A program made the position numbers and the translations under genes. Shown here piece after piece: positions 38,973 through 46,247 of a stretch of DNA of 47,616 nt (positions within the stretch are counted from its first letter, which is position 1; every line of letters begins with the position of its first letter). The DNA is from UBA11373 sp035291545. Lineage in GTDB: Bacteria; Actinomycetota; Acidimicrobiia; Spongiisociales; UBA11373. Where the stretch lies: the NCBI GenBank assembly GCA_035291545.1, contig DATDRW010000033.1, forward strand, positions 1 to 47,616. Direction: 5' to 3'. Under the pieces are notes generated by a model that made no database searches, had not been told where the DNA came from, and saw only the letters and a program-made list of their open reading frames with translations.

Positions 38973-38992
38973 CACGGTCGTAGTTCTAGGGA

Positions 38993-39019
38993 CCGGAGTT
39001 ACCTTCGTGTAAGCTCCGG
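38993..39019. promoter_or_regulatory. Interrupted dyad in the MerR gene leader (operator or RNA hairpin)
   Basis: CCGGAGTTAC (38993-39002) and GTAAGCTCCGG (39009-39019) pair over 10 bp with one bulged G around a 6-nt loop. It lies downstream of the promoter and just before the GAGGAGG ribosome-binding site (39026-39032). It could be an autoregulatory MerR operator or a hairpin that controls ribosome access. Confidence 0.5.
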
Positions 39020-39036
39020 AGGTTCGAGGAGGCCTC

Positions 39037-39507
39037 GTGACGACCGGCCATGGATACCGCGCCCCCCAGGTGTGCAACATCGTCGGTATCTCCTACCGGC
39101 AGCTCGATTACTGGGCTCGCACCAACCTCCTCCGGCCCTCGCTGGCGGCCGCCCAGGGCTCGGGCTCGCAACGGGTGTACTCGTTCGGCGACATCGTCCA
39201 ATTGCGGGTGGTCAAGCGCCTCCTCGACGCCGGCATGAGCCTCAAGAAGATCCGACAGGCGATGGAATTGCTCCGTACCCAGTTGAACAGCGAAACGCCG
39301 CTCGCCGACGTCACCCTGCTCTCGGACGGGAGCACGATCTACGCCGCCCACAGCGCCGACGAGGTCGTCGACGTCTTCCGCCGGGGCCAGGGCGTCTTCG
39401 GAATCGCCGTGGGTCCGGTTCAGGCGGAGATGGAAGGCGCGATCCACCGCCTCTTCGCCGAAGGGGCGGCACCGCCTGCCGTCGTTGCCGCCACCGGGGA
39501 GGCGTGA
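39037..39507 (+). CDS. MerR-family regulator (Rv1830 type)
   Basis: A 156-residue regulator with an N-terminal MerR helix-turn-helix (YRAPQVCNIVGISYRQLDYW, TNLLRPSLAAAQGSGSQRVY) and dimerisation helix (VVKRLLDAGMSLKKIRQAME), followed by a short domain (LLSDGSTIYAAHSADEVVDVF). The ortholog in mycobacteria is Rv1830/McdR. The GTG at 39037 has the strongest ribosome-binding site in the window (GAGGAGG, 4-nt gap). A dyad in its leader suggests autoregulation. Confidence 0.85.
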   Translation: MTTGHGYRAPQVCNIVGISYRQLDYWARTNLLRPSLAAAQGSGSQRVYSFGDIVQLRVVKRLLDAGMSLKKIRQAMELLRTQLNSETPLADVTLLSDGSTIYAAHSADEVVDVFRRGQGVFGIAVGPVQAEMEGAIHRLFAEGAAPPAVVAATGEA

Positions 39508-39940
39508 CCTGACCGTCGACTTCAGGAGCCAGGCCGACACCGTCGATTTCGCCCACGAGAGCGAAAGACAGTTCGCCCGACTCCTCGATTTCTACGGCAT
39601 CGCCTGGGAGTACGAGCCAACGTCGTTCGCCATCGAGTTCGACGAGTCCGGGGGACCGATCGGCTTCTTCACCCCGGACTTCCACCTCCCCGACGAAGAA
39701 CTGTTCATCGAGATCACCACGATGAACCAAAAACTGGTGACGAAGAAGAACCGCAAGGTGCGCCAACTCGCCAAGCACCACCCAGGGGTGAAGTGCAAGA
39801 TCTTCTACCAACGCGACTTCCTCCACCTCCTCATCAAGTACGACCTCGAGACCCCCGCCGAGTTCGAAGCGTCCCCGGCTCCGACCCGTATCCCGGGTCC
39901 GGTACGCGTCATCAACCTCGGAGAGTCCGCGGCCGGTTGA
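39485..39940 (+). CDS. Small PD-(D/E)XK nuclease-like protein
   Basis: A protein of 143-151 residues. FAHESERQFARLLDFYGIAWEY, EP, TPDFHLP, FIEITTMNQKLVTKKN and KIFYQRDFLHLL follow the order Glu, PD-x, E-x-T, Lys of PD-(D/E)XK folds, with EIT instead of ExK. The first standard start is TTG 39485, inside the MerR gene, without a ribosome-binding site; a CTG at 39509 follows GGGGAGG (39496-39502) by 6 nt and would give MTVDFRSQADTV, which may be the true start. I recall proteins in other Actinobacteria where a very similar domain is fused in front of HPRT, and hpt lies 1.2 kb upstream here. Function unknown. Confidence 0.65.
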   Translation: MPPPGRRDLTVDFRSQADTVDFAHESERQFARLLDFYGIAWEYEPTSFAIEFDESGGPIGFFTPDFHLPDEELFIEITTMNQKLVTKKNRKVRQLAKHHPGVKCKIFYQRDFLHLLIKYDLETPAEFEASPAPTRIPGPVRVINLGESAAG

Positions 39941-39969
39941 CCCTCGGGGGAGCCGGCAACGCCCCCGTC

Positions 39970-39975
39970 TAGAGT
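39970..39975 (+). promoter_or_regulatory. -10 element for gcvT-gcvPA-gcvPB (leaderless)
   Basis: TAGAGT lies 7 nt before GTG 39983. No glycine-riboswitch-like structure fits in the 42 bp between genes. Confidence 0.45.
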
Positions 39976-39982
39976 TCCACCG

Positions 39983-41026
39983 GTGACCGCTGCGCATCGC
40001 TCGCCCTTGCACGCCAGGCACGAGACGCTGCGGGCACGGTTCACGGACTTCGGCGGGTGGGAGATGCCCCTCCAGTACGCCGGCACGCTCTCCGAACACA
40101 CTGCGGTGAGGACCGGTGTCGGGGTCTTCGACGTCTCCCATCTCGGACGTTTCGCTCTCGATGGTCCCGGCGCCGCCGCCCTCGTCGGGCACCTCCTCTG
40201 CAACGACCTCGGGCGCATCACCCCGGGTCGTGCCCAATACACCCTCATGCTCACCCCGGACGGCGGCATCGTCGACGACATCATCGTGTGGTGGGTTGCA
40301 CCCGACAGGATCATCGTGCTCCCCAACGGGGTGAACCACGACCTCGTGCGCGACGGGTTCTCCGCGGCCGGTGGAGACGTGCGGATCACCGACCTGCGAT
40401 CCCACACCGCTCTCCTCGCCGTGCAGGGTCCCGGGGCGCCGGCCCTGCTCGAGTCAGTCGTCGGGTTCGCACCGAAACGGTTCCGCGTCGCCGACCGGCC
40501 GCCGCTGCTCGCCGCGGGCACCGGCTACACAGGCGAGCCGGGTGCCGAGCTGGTCGTGGATGCCGACCTGGCCGGGAGCGTCTTCGACGACCTCGTCGCC
40601 TCGGGCGCCGTGCCGTGCGGACTCGGTGCCCGCGACACGCTCCGCCTGGAGATGGGCTTCCCGCTCTGGGGTCAGGACCTCGACACCACCACGACGCCCC
40701 TCGAAGCAGGACTGGACTGGGTCGTCGGCGGGGACCACGACTTCGTGGGCAGGGCCGCACTCATCGCCCAGCGGGCCGCCGGCCCCCGGCGATCCCTGAT
40801 CGGCTTCGCCTTCCCCGACCGCAGGGTGCCGCGGCACGGGTATGCGCTTCGGTGCGACGGGTCCACGGGAACGGTCACCTCGGGCAACTTCAGTCCCACG
40901 CTCGGAGTCGGGATCGGGATGGGTTATGTCGCGCCGGCGTCGCCCACGGGCGACGCGGCGACGGTCGAAGTGAGGGGGGAGTGGTTCCCGGCCAGGCGGG
41001 TCGATCCCCCCTTCGTGGAGCGCTGA
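39983..41026 (+). CDS. gcvT: Glycine cleavage system T protein (aminomethyltransferase)
   Basis: A 347-residue enzyme moving the methylene group from H-protein to tetrahydrofolate, releasing ammonia. SPLHARHE, FGGWEMPLQY, GVFDVSHLGRFALDGPGA, YTLMLTPDGGIVDDIIVWW, GYTGEPGAELVVD and CGLGARDTLRLEMGFPLWGQ are the family landmarks, ending with the GcvT C-terminal barrel (GTVTSGNFSPTLGVGIGMGY). GTG 39983 is behind a leaderless-type promoter, and the stop shares one base with gcvPA. Confidence 0.95.
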   Translation: MTAAHRSPLHARHETLRARFTDFGGWEMPLQYAGTLSEHTAVRTGVGVFDVSHLGRFALDGPGAAALVGHLLCNDLGRITPGRAQYTLMLTPDGGIVDDIIVWWVAPDRIIVLPNGVNHDLVRDGFSAAGGDVRITDLRSHTALLAVQGPGAPALLESVVGFAPKRFRVADRPPLLAAGTGYTGEPGAELVVDADLAGSVFDDLVASGAVPCGLGARDTLRLEMGFPLWGQDLDTTTTPLEAGLDWVVGGDHDFVGRAALIAQRAAGPRRSLIGFAFPDRRVPRHGYALRCDGSTGTVTSGNFSPTLGVGIGMGYVAPASPTGDAATVEVRGEWFPARRVDPPFVER

Positions 41027-42360
41027 TGGACTTCACCCCGCACACATCGGCCGACGTCGAGCGGATGCTGGGTGCGCTCGGGCTGCGGGAGCCTGATGAT
41101 CTGTTCGCCCACATCCCCCGGCGCCTGCGCAGCGACCCCGATCCCGGACTCCCCGAGCCGCTTTCTGAGCCCGAGGTCATGAGCCACATCGTCTCACTCG
41201 GCAGGCGGGTCGCCTCCGACCTCGTGTGTTTTGCCGGTGGTGGCGTCTACGACCACTACCTCCCGCCCGTGGTCCGGGCGCTGACGCTTCGGCCCGAGTT
41301 CGTGACCTCGTACACGCCCTATCAGAGCGAGGTCGCCCAGGGCGTGCTCCAGGCGCTCTGGGAGTACCAGTCGATGGTCGCCAGCATCACCGGCCTGCCG
41401 GTGGCCAATGCCTCCCTCTACGACGGTCCCTCCTCCGGGATCGAGGCGGTGAATCTCGCCGTGGCCGAGACGGGACGCCACGCGGTGTGGGTGTCACGCG
41501 GGGTCGACCCGCGTACCCGGGAGATCCTGCACACCTTCGGCCGAGCCCGGGACATCGAGATCGTCGAACACCCCCTCCTGGACGGGCGCACCGTTTGGGC
41601 AGCCGATGCCGCGCCGCCCCCGGCTGCGGTCCTGTTCTCCCAGCCCAACTACCTCGGAATCGTCGAGGATTACGCCGGGCCGGTGGGCCTCGCCCACGAG
41701 GCGGGAGCCCTCGCCGTCGCCTCGTTCGACCCGATGCTGCTCGGAGTGCTGCGGTCTCCGGGTGCGGCGGGTTGCGACGTCGCCTTTGCCGAGGGCCAGC
41801 CACTGGGGAGCCCGATGTCGTTTGGAGGGCCGATGCTCGGAGTGTTCGCCACCACCCGGGCCCTGATGCGGCGCATCCCGGGTCGCCTCGTAGGCCGCAC
41901 GGTCGATGCCGGGGGACGTATCGCCTACACACTCACCCTCCGGACGCGAGAGCAGGACATCCGGCGGGAGAAGGCATCCTCCAACATCTGCACCAACCAG
42001 ACGCTCAACGCCGTCGCCGCCGCCATTCATCTCGCCTGGCTCGGGCCGCACGGGCTCGCCGAGGTCGGGCGTCAGTCCGTCGCCAAGGCGCACTACCTCG
42101 CAGGGCTGCTGTCAACGGTCCCCGGGGTCACCGCCGCCGTCTCCGGCCCGTTCGCCCGCGAGTTTCCCATCCTGTTGGACGCCGACCCGGACCGCGTCGT
42201 GGCCGCCATGGCGGAGCGGGGGTTTCTCCCCGGAATCCCCCTCGCCGCCGACTACCCGGAGTTCCCGGGAGGGCTCCTCGTCGCCGTCACCGAGCGCCGC
42301 ACCCGGGAGCAGCTCGACGGGTACGCCCGAGCCCTCCGAGAGGTGATGGATCGTGCCTGA
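41026..42360 (+). CDS. gcvPA: Glycine dehydrogenase (decarboxylating) subunit 1
   Basis: A 444-residue subunit of the split P-protein. YTPYQSEVAQGVLQALWEYQ, TGLPVANASLYDG, GSPMSFGGPMLGVFA, GRIAYTLTLRTREQDIRREK and SNICTNQTL are conserved in GcvPA. It pairs with GcvPB, which holds the PLP Lys, to decarboxylate glycine and load the aminomethyl group on GcvH. The ATG at 41026 overlaps the gcvT TGA. The end overlaps gcvPB by 8 bp. The split form is common outside Proteobacteria and differs from the single GcvB of Mycobacterium. Confidence 0.96.
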   Translation: MDFTPHTSADVERMLGALGLREPDDLFAHIPRRLRSDPDPGLPEPLSEPEVMSHIVSLGRRVASDLVCFAGGGVYDHYLPPVVRALTLRPEFVTSYTPYQSEVAQGVLQALWEYQSMVASITGLPVANASLYDGPSSGIEAVNLAVAETGRHAVWVSRGVDPRTREILHTFGRARDIEIVEHPLLDGRTVWAADAAPPPAAVLFSQPNYLGIVEDYAGPVGLAHEAGALAVASFDPMLLGVLRSPGAAGCDVAFAEGQPLGSPMSFGGPMLGVFATTRALMRRIPGRLVGRTVDAGGRIAYTLTLRTREQDIRREKASSNICTNQTLNAVAAAIHLAWLGPHGLAEVGRQSVAKAHYLAGLLSTVPGVTAAVSGPFAREFPILLDADPDRVVAAMAERGFLPGIPLAADYPEFPGGLLVAVTERRTREQLDGYARALREVMDRA

Positions 42361-43846
42361 GGCCGCGGGTCGCGCAGCGTCATCGCCGCTCGTCGGGGGC
42401 GCGACCGAGCCCACCCTCCGTGAGCTGTCGGTGCCGGACCGCCGCGCCTGGTCGCTTCCCACACTCGACGTGCCCACCGGGCCGCCGCTCCCCGAAGCCG
42501 CCGACACCCCGCCGGGGCTCCCCGAACTCTCCGAACGCGACCTCGTGGCCCACTTCACCCGCCTGGCGCATCGCAACTTCGCCGTCGACGTCGGGGCGTA
42601 CCCCCTGGGATCGTGCACCATGAAGTACAACCCGAAGGTGTGCGACTGGGCCGCCGAGCACGGCGGGTTCCGCGACCTGCACCCGGCAACGCCGGCATCA
42701 TTGGCCCAGGGCGCCCTCGCGGTACTCCTCGAGGCCGAAGACATCCTGTGCCGGCTCACCGGGATGTCGGCCGCCACCTTCCAGCCGCCGGCGGGCGCCG
42801 CCGGGGAACTCACCGGCCTCCTCATCATGCGGGCCTACCACCGCCGCCAGGGTCGCAACCCGGGGACCGTCCTGATCCCCGACTCGGCGCACGGCACCAA
42901 TCCGGCATCCGTCACACTCGCCGGATTCGGCGTTCGGCACATCCCGAGCGACGCCCGGGGAATGGTCGACCTCGCTGCGTTGCGCCGCGCCGTCGACCAC
43001 GACACCGCGGGTCTGATGCTGACCAACCCCAACACCCTCGGGCTCTTCGAGGAGGACGTCGCCGAGATCGCCGAGGCGGTGCACGGTGCCGACGGGCTCG
43101 TCTACTACGACGGCGCCAACCTCAACGCCATCCTCGGCGTCGTTCGCCCCGGCGACATGGGGTTCGACATCGTGCACTCCAACCTTCACAAGACCTTTGC
43201 CACCCCCCACGGCGGCGGTGGTCCCGGTGCGGGACCCGTTGCGGTCGTCGAGCGCCTCGCCGCCTTCCTTCCGGGACCGGTTCCCCGGCGCACGGCCGAT
43301 GGCGCCAGGTGGATCATGCCCGAGCACTCCATCGGCCGCGTCCACGGCCGCCACGGCAACTTCCTCGTCGTCCTGCGGGCGCTCACCTACATGCGGGCGC
43401 TGGGCGGCCGCGGGCTGAGAGCGGTGGCCGAGCGCTCCGTCCTCAATGCCCGATACCTGGCCTCGCTCCTGGAGGAGCCGTACACCGTTCGGTTCGCCAC
43501 CCCGTGCATGCACGAGTTCGTAGCCTCCGCCGCCGAGCTGAAGCGGGCCACCGGCGTCCGGGCCATGGATGTCGCCAAGGCCCTGCTCGACGAGGGCTTT
43601 CATGCGCCCACCATCTACTTCCCGCTCATCGTCGACGAGGCGCTCATGATCGAGCCGACCGAGACCGAATCCCCGGAAACCGTGGAGGCGATCGCCGCCG
43701 CGTTCAACGCCATCGCCCGCCGAGCCGCCGAGGACCCGGAGGGGGTCCAGCACGCCCCACACCGCACGCCGGTGTCGCGGCCCGACGACGCCCTCGCCGC
43801 TCGCAAACCCATGCTCACCTGGCACGACCTCGAGGAGCCACGATGA
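42353..43846 (+). CDS. gcvPB: Glycine dehydrogenase (decarboxylating) subunit 2
   Basis: A 497-residue PLP-dependent subunit. SCTMKYNPKVCDW, PDSAHGTNPAS, YYDGANLNAILGVVRPGDMG and DIVHSNLHKTFATPHGGGGP contain the cofactor site, with K280 as the Schiff-base Lys. The N-terminal ~45 residues are Ala/Pro rich and look like a linker. GTG 42353 lies 8 bp inside gcvPA and the stop is coupled to the lipase-like gene. An L-protein (dihydrolipoyl dehydrogenase) is not in the window. Confidence 0.96.
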   Translation: MPEAAGRAASSPLVGGATEPTLRELSVPDRRAWSLPTLDVPTGPPLPEAADTPPGLPELSERDLVAHFTRLAHRNFAVDVGAYPLGSCTMKYNPKVCDWAAEHGGFRDLHPATPASLAQGALAVLLEAEDILCRLTGMSAATFQPPAGAAGELTGLLIMRAYHRRQGRNPGTVLIPDSAHGTNPASVTLAGFGVRHIPSDARGMVDLAALRRAVDHDTAGLMLTNPNTLGLFEEDVAEIAEAVHGADGLVYYDGANLNAILGVVRPGDMGFDIVHSNLHKTFATPHGGGGPGAGPVAVVERLAAFLPGPVPRRTADGARWIMPEHSIGRVHGRHGNFLVVLRALTYMRALGGRGLRAVAERSVLNARYLASLLEEPYTVRFATPCMHEFVASAAELKRATGVRAMDVAKALLDEGFHAPTIYFPLIVDEALMIEPTETESPETVEAIAAAFNAIARRAAEDPEGVQHAPHRTPVSRPDDALAARKPMLTWHDLEEPR

Positions 43847-44646
43847 CCACCCAACGTCTCACCGCCGACGGAACCCGACTCATCACGCGAGGCTGGGGGC
43901 CCTCGGGGATGCCGCGCTCGGTCATCGTCTTGGTACACGGACTCGGCGAGCACGGTGGACGGTACGAGCACGTGGCCGCCCTGCTCGTCGCGCGGGGCCA
44001 TGCCGTTCGTGCCACCGATCTCCGCGGCTTCGGCGCGTCCGGCGGCCGCCGCGCGTTCGTGAGATCGTGGGACGACTACCTGGACGACCTCGTCACCGAT
44101 GTGGCGGCCGCCCGCGCCGTGGGCTCTCCGGTGGTCCTGCTCGGCCATTCGATGGGAGGCCTCGTCGCCCTCGCCTACGCACTGAGCAAGCGCCCCGCGC
44201 CCGACCTCCTGGTGCTCAGCGCTCCGGGTCTCGACGCCGACATCCCCGTCGTGAAGAGGCTCGCCGCCCGAGTTCTCGGAGTGGTGATGCCCCGCCTATC
44301 GGTGGCCAACGGTCTGCGCGGCGATCAGCTGTCCCGGGACCCCTCGGTGGGGGAGCGGTACTTCGCCGACCCACTGGTGTTCACCCGCACCACGCTGGCG
44401 CTGGCCCGCCGGGCGCTCCTGGCCGGTGCCCGGTGCAGGGCCAACCTGTCCTCGCTCACCCTGCCGACCCTGGTGGCCCACGGCGGCGCCGACACGATCG
44501 TCCCCCCTGGGGTGTCGGCACCGCTCGCTGCCGTGCCCGGAGTGGACCGGATCGTGTTCCCCGATTTCCGCCACGAGATCTTCAACGAGGAGGGGGGCGT
44601 CCCGGCCACCACACGCGTCGCCGACTGGATCGAGGCCCGCCGCTAG
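43843..44646 (+). CDS. Alpha/beta hydrolase, monoacylglycerol-lipase-like
   Basis: A 267-residue serine hydrolase. IVLVHGLGEHGGRYEHVA is the oxyanion segment and the typical MGL start, GHSMGG holds the nucleophile S103, PTLVAHGGADTIVPP the Asp and DFRHEIFNEEGG the His. A lid region lies between residues ~135 and 195. It should hydrolyse monoacylglycerols or similar esters in the cytoplasm. ATG 43843 is coupled to gcvPB by ATGA, so it is cotranscribed although unrelated in role. Its 3' end overlaps the convergent adenosine deaminase by 4 bp. Confidence 0.88.
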   Translation: MTTQRLTADGTRLITRGWGPSGMPRSVIVLVHGLGEHGGRYEHVAALLVARGHAVRATDLRGFGASGGRRAFVRSWDDYLDDLVTDVAAARAVGSPVVLLGHSMGGLVALAYALSKRPAPDLLVLSAPGLDADIPVVKRLAARVLGVVMPRLSVANGLRGDQLSRDPSVGERYFADPLVFTRTTLALARRALLAGARCRANLSSLTLPTLVAHGGADTIVPPGVSAPLAAVPGVDRIVFPDFRHEIFNEEGGVPATTRVADWIEARR

Positions 44647-45683
44647 CGGTATCCGGCCTCGACGCGGTCCGCCACCACCCCCCGCGTGGCCTCGTCGCAA
44701 AACGCGGCAGAAACCGCGGTGCGGGTGACCGCGTGCAGGTCGTCGCCGTCCATCCCGCAGTACATGGACACCACGGCGAACTCCCGGCTCATCGTGGTGG
44801 CGCTCATGAGGCGGTTGTCCGTGTTCACGGTGACGGTGAACCCGGCCCGGTGCAACATCCCCACGGGGTGGTCTGCAGGAGTGGGAAAGATCTTCGTGTC
44901 CAGGTTCGAAGTAGGACATACCTCGAGAGGGATCCCGCGGTGGTGGACCTCGGAGGCCACCGGACCCATGGCGACGATCCGCCCATCCCTCACGGTGACG
45001 TCTTCGATGATGCGGACCCCGTGGCCGATGCGCTCTGCGCCACAGGCGAGCGCATCGGCAATGCTCTCCACCCCATCGCCCTCACCCGCGTGGATCGTCA
45101 CCCTGAGGCCTGCGGCGCGGGCGATCGCGATGGCCTCCCGATGCTCGTGAGCCGGATGACCCGCCTCGGGTCCGGCGAGATCGAAACCGACCACGCCACG
45201 CCCGACGAACTCGGCAGCCACGCCGGCGACCTCGACCGAGTCGGTCTGCTGGCGAAGGGCATCCACGATCACCCTCGCCGGTACCCCGGTGGCCGCCTCG
45301 GCCTCTCGAAGGCCCTGCAGCGCACCGGCGATCGCCTCGGCACGGGTCATGCCCGCAGCCGTGTGCAGGGAGGGGGCGAAGCGAAGCTCGGCGTAGACCA
45401 CCCCGTCGGCCGCCAGATCCGCCAGCGCCTCGGAGGCGACACGCCGCATCGCCTCCGGGGTCTGCATCACACCGAAGGTGTGGGCGAAGGCGGCGAGATA
45501 CGACTCCAAAGAGGTGGCTCCGGTCTGGTGGAACCAGGCCTGCAGCCGATCCGGGGCCTCGGCGGGGAGGGCGGTGTAGCCGGAGGCTGCCGCCAGCTCG
45601 AGGACGGTTCCGGGGCGGACACCGCCATCAAGGTGGTCGTGGAGCAGCACCTTGGGAAGGACGGTCGGGTCGCGCCGGGCCAT
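44643..45683 (-). CDS. add: Adenosine deaminase
   Basis: A 346-residue zinc TIM-barrel deaminase. LLHDHLDGGVRP gives the first zinc ligands H15 and H17, TIHAGEGDG the third His and catalytic Glu, ERIGHG the proton-shuttling His region, EVCPTSNLDTKIF the purine site and VTVNTDNRLMS the last zinc Asp. This is the ADA rather than adenine deaminase pattern. ATG 45683 is preceded by TAGCCT on its strand. It converts (deoxy)adenosine to (deoxy)inosine, feeding the hypoxanthine that HPRT salvages. Confidence 0.93.
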   Translation of the reverse strand: MARRDPTVLPKVLLHDHLDGGVRPGTVLELAAASGYTALPAEAPDRLQAWFHQTGATSLESYLAAFAHTFGVMQTPEAMRRVASEALADLAADGVVYAELRFAPSLHTAAGMTRAEAIAGALQGLREAEAATGVPARVIVDALRQQTDSVEVAGVAAEFVGRGVVGFDLAGPEAGHPAHEHREAIAIARAAGLRVTIHAGEGDGVESIADALACGAERIGHGVRIIEDVTVRDGRIVAMGPVASEVHHRGIPLEVCPTSNLDTKIFPTPADHPVGMLHRAGFTVTVNTDNRLMSATTMSREFAVVSMYCGMDGDDLHAVTRTAVSAAFCDEATRGVVADRVEAGYR

Positions 45684-45692
45684 CGCACGACG

Positions 45693-45698
45693 AGGCTA
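45693..45698 (-). promoter_or_regulatory. -10 element for add
   Basis: On the minus strand TAGCCT ends 9 nt before ATG 45683; it overlaps the last codon region of the upstream GNAT gene. Confidence 0.4.
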
Positions 45699-46190
45699 GC
45701 CGCGCCCAGGCTCCCACTCGCCGGAGGGGCACCACCAACGACGCTCCACGACCTCCTCCTCGAACAGCGACACCTGCACGATCTCGCCGGGGACGAAACC
45801 GAGGCGTTCGAAGAACCCTTCGGCGTCGAGGTTGCCCAAGAGCACGTCGGCGCTGAGCGGAAGGGCCCCGTGACGTCGCAGCACCTCGCCGATCAGCGCC
45901 CGCCCGATGCCACACCTCCGCCGTGACGGATCGGTGGCGATCGCCGACACTCCGAAGGCCTCGCCGGCCGGCACGGCGTCCACGAAGCCGGCGATGCCGG
46001 CCTCCTCCTCAGCCACGACCAGACCGCCGCGGAGCAACCGCCGTGCCACGGCGGAAGGCGAGTAGTCCGCGGCCAACATCCGGCCGATGGTGTCGGGTTT
46101 GAGCAGGCCGGTGTAGGTCTCCCAGAACCCCGCCCCGGCCACCCGGCCGATCGCCACAAGGTCTTCGTGTCGGCCGGGGCGCACCCTCAT
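45696..46190 (-). CDS. GNAT-family N-acetyltransferase
   Basis: A 164-residue acetyltransferase. ISAIATDPSRRRCGIGRAL-type motif A is visible (SAIATDPSRRRCGIGRALIG, residues ~83-102), followed by DAEGFFERLGFVPGE, the usual motif B. The N-terminal VRPGRHEDLVAIGRVAGAGF and WETYTGLL resemble GNATs acting on amino groups of small molecules or protein N-termini; the substrate is unknown. ATG 46190 follows TAGGTT by 6 nt, another leaderless geometry. It lies 12 bp upstream of add on the same strand. Confidence 0.85.
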   Translation of the reverse strand: MRVRPGRHEDLVAIGRVAGAGFWETYTGLLKPDTIGRMLAADYSPSAVARRLLRGGLVVAEEEAGIAGFVDAVPAGEAFGVSAIATDPSRRRCGIGRALIGEVLRRHGALPLSADVLLGNLDAEGFFERLGFVPGEIVQVSLFEEEVVERRWWCPSGEWEPGRG

Positions 46191-46196
46191 GGGGTG

Positions 46197-46202
46197 AACC
46201 TA
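46197..46202 (-). promoter_or_regulatory. -10 element for the GNAT gene (leaderless)
   Basis: On the minus strand TAGGTT lies 6 nt before ATG 46190. Confidence 0.45.
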
Positions 46203-46235
46203 CCCGCGACCCGTCACGCGTGATGCCTCGATCCG

Positions 46236-46241
46236 TAGACT
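46236..46241 (+). promoter_or_regulatory. -10 element for the coiled-coil gene (leaderless)
   Basis: TAGACT lies 6 nt before GTG 46248, and with 46197-46202 forms a divergent promoter pair. Confidence 0.45.
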
Positions 46242-46247
46242 CCTCCC

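Noticed and set aside
39941..39982. Glycine riboswitch before gcvT
   Set aside because: Only 42 bp separate the genes and the -10 element points to a leaderless transcript, so there is no room for an aptamer.
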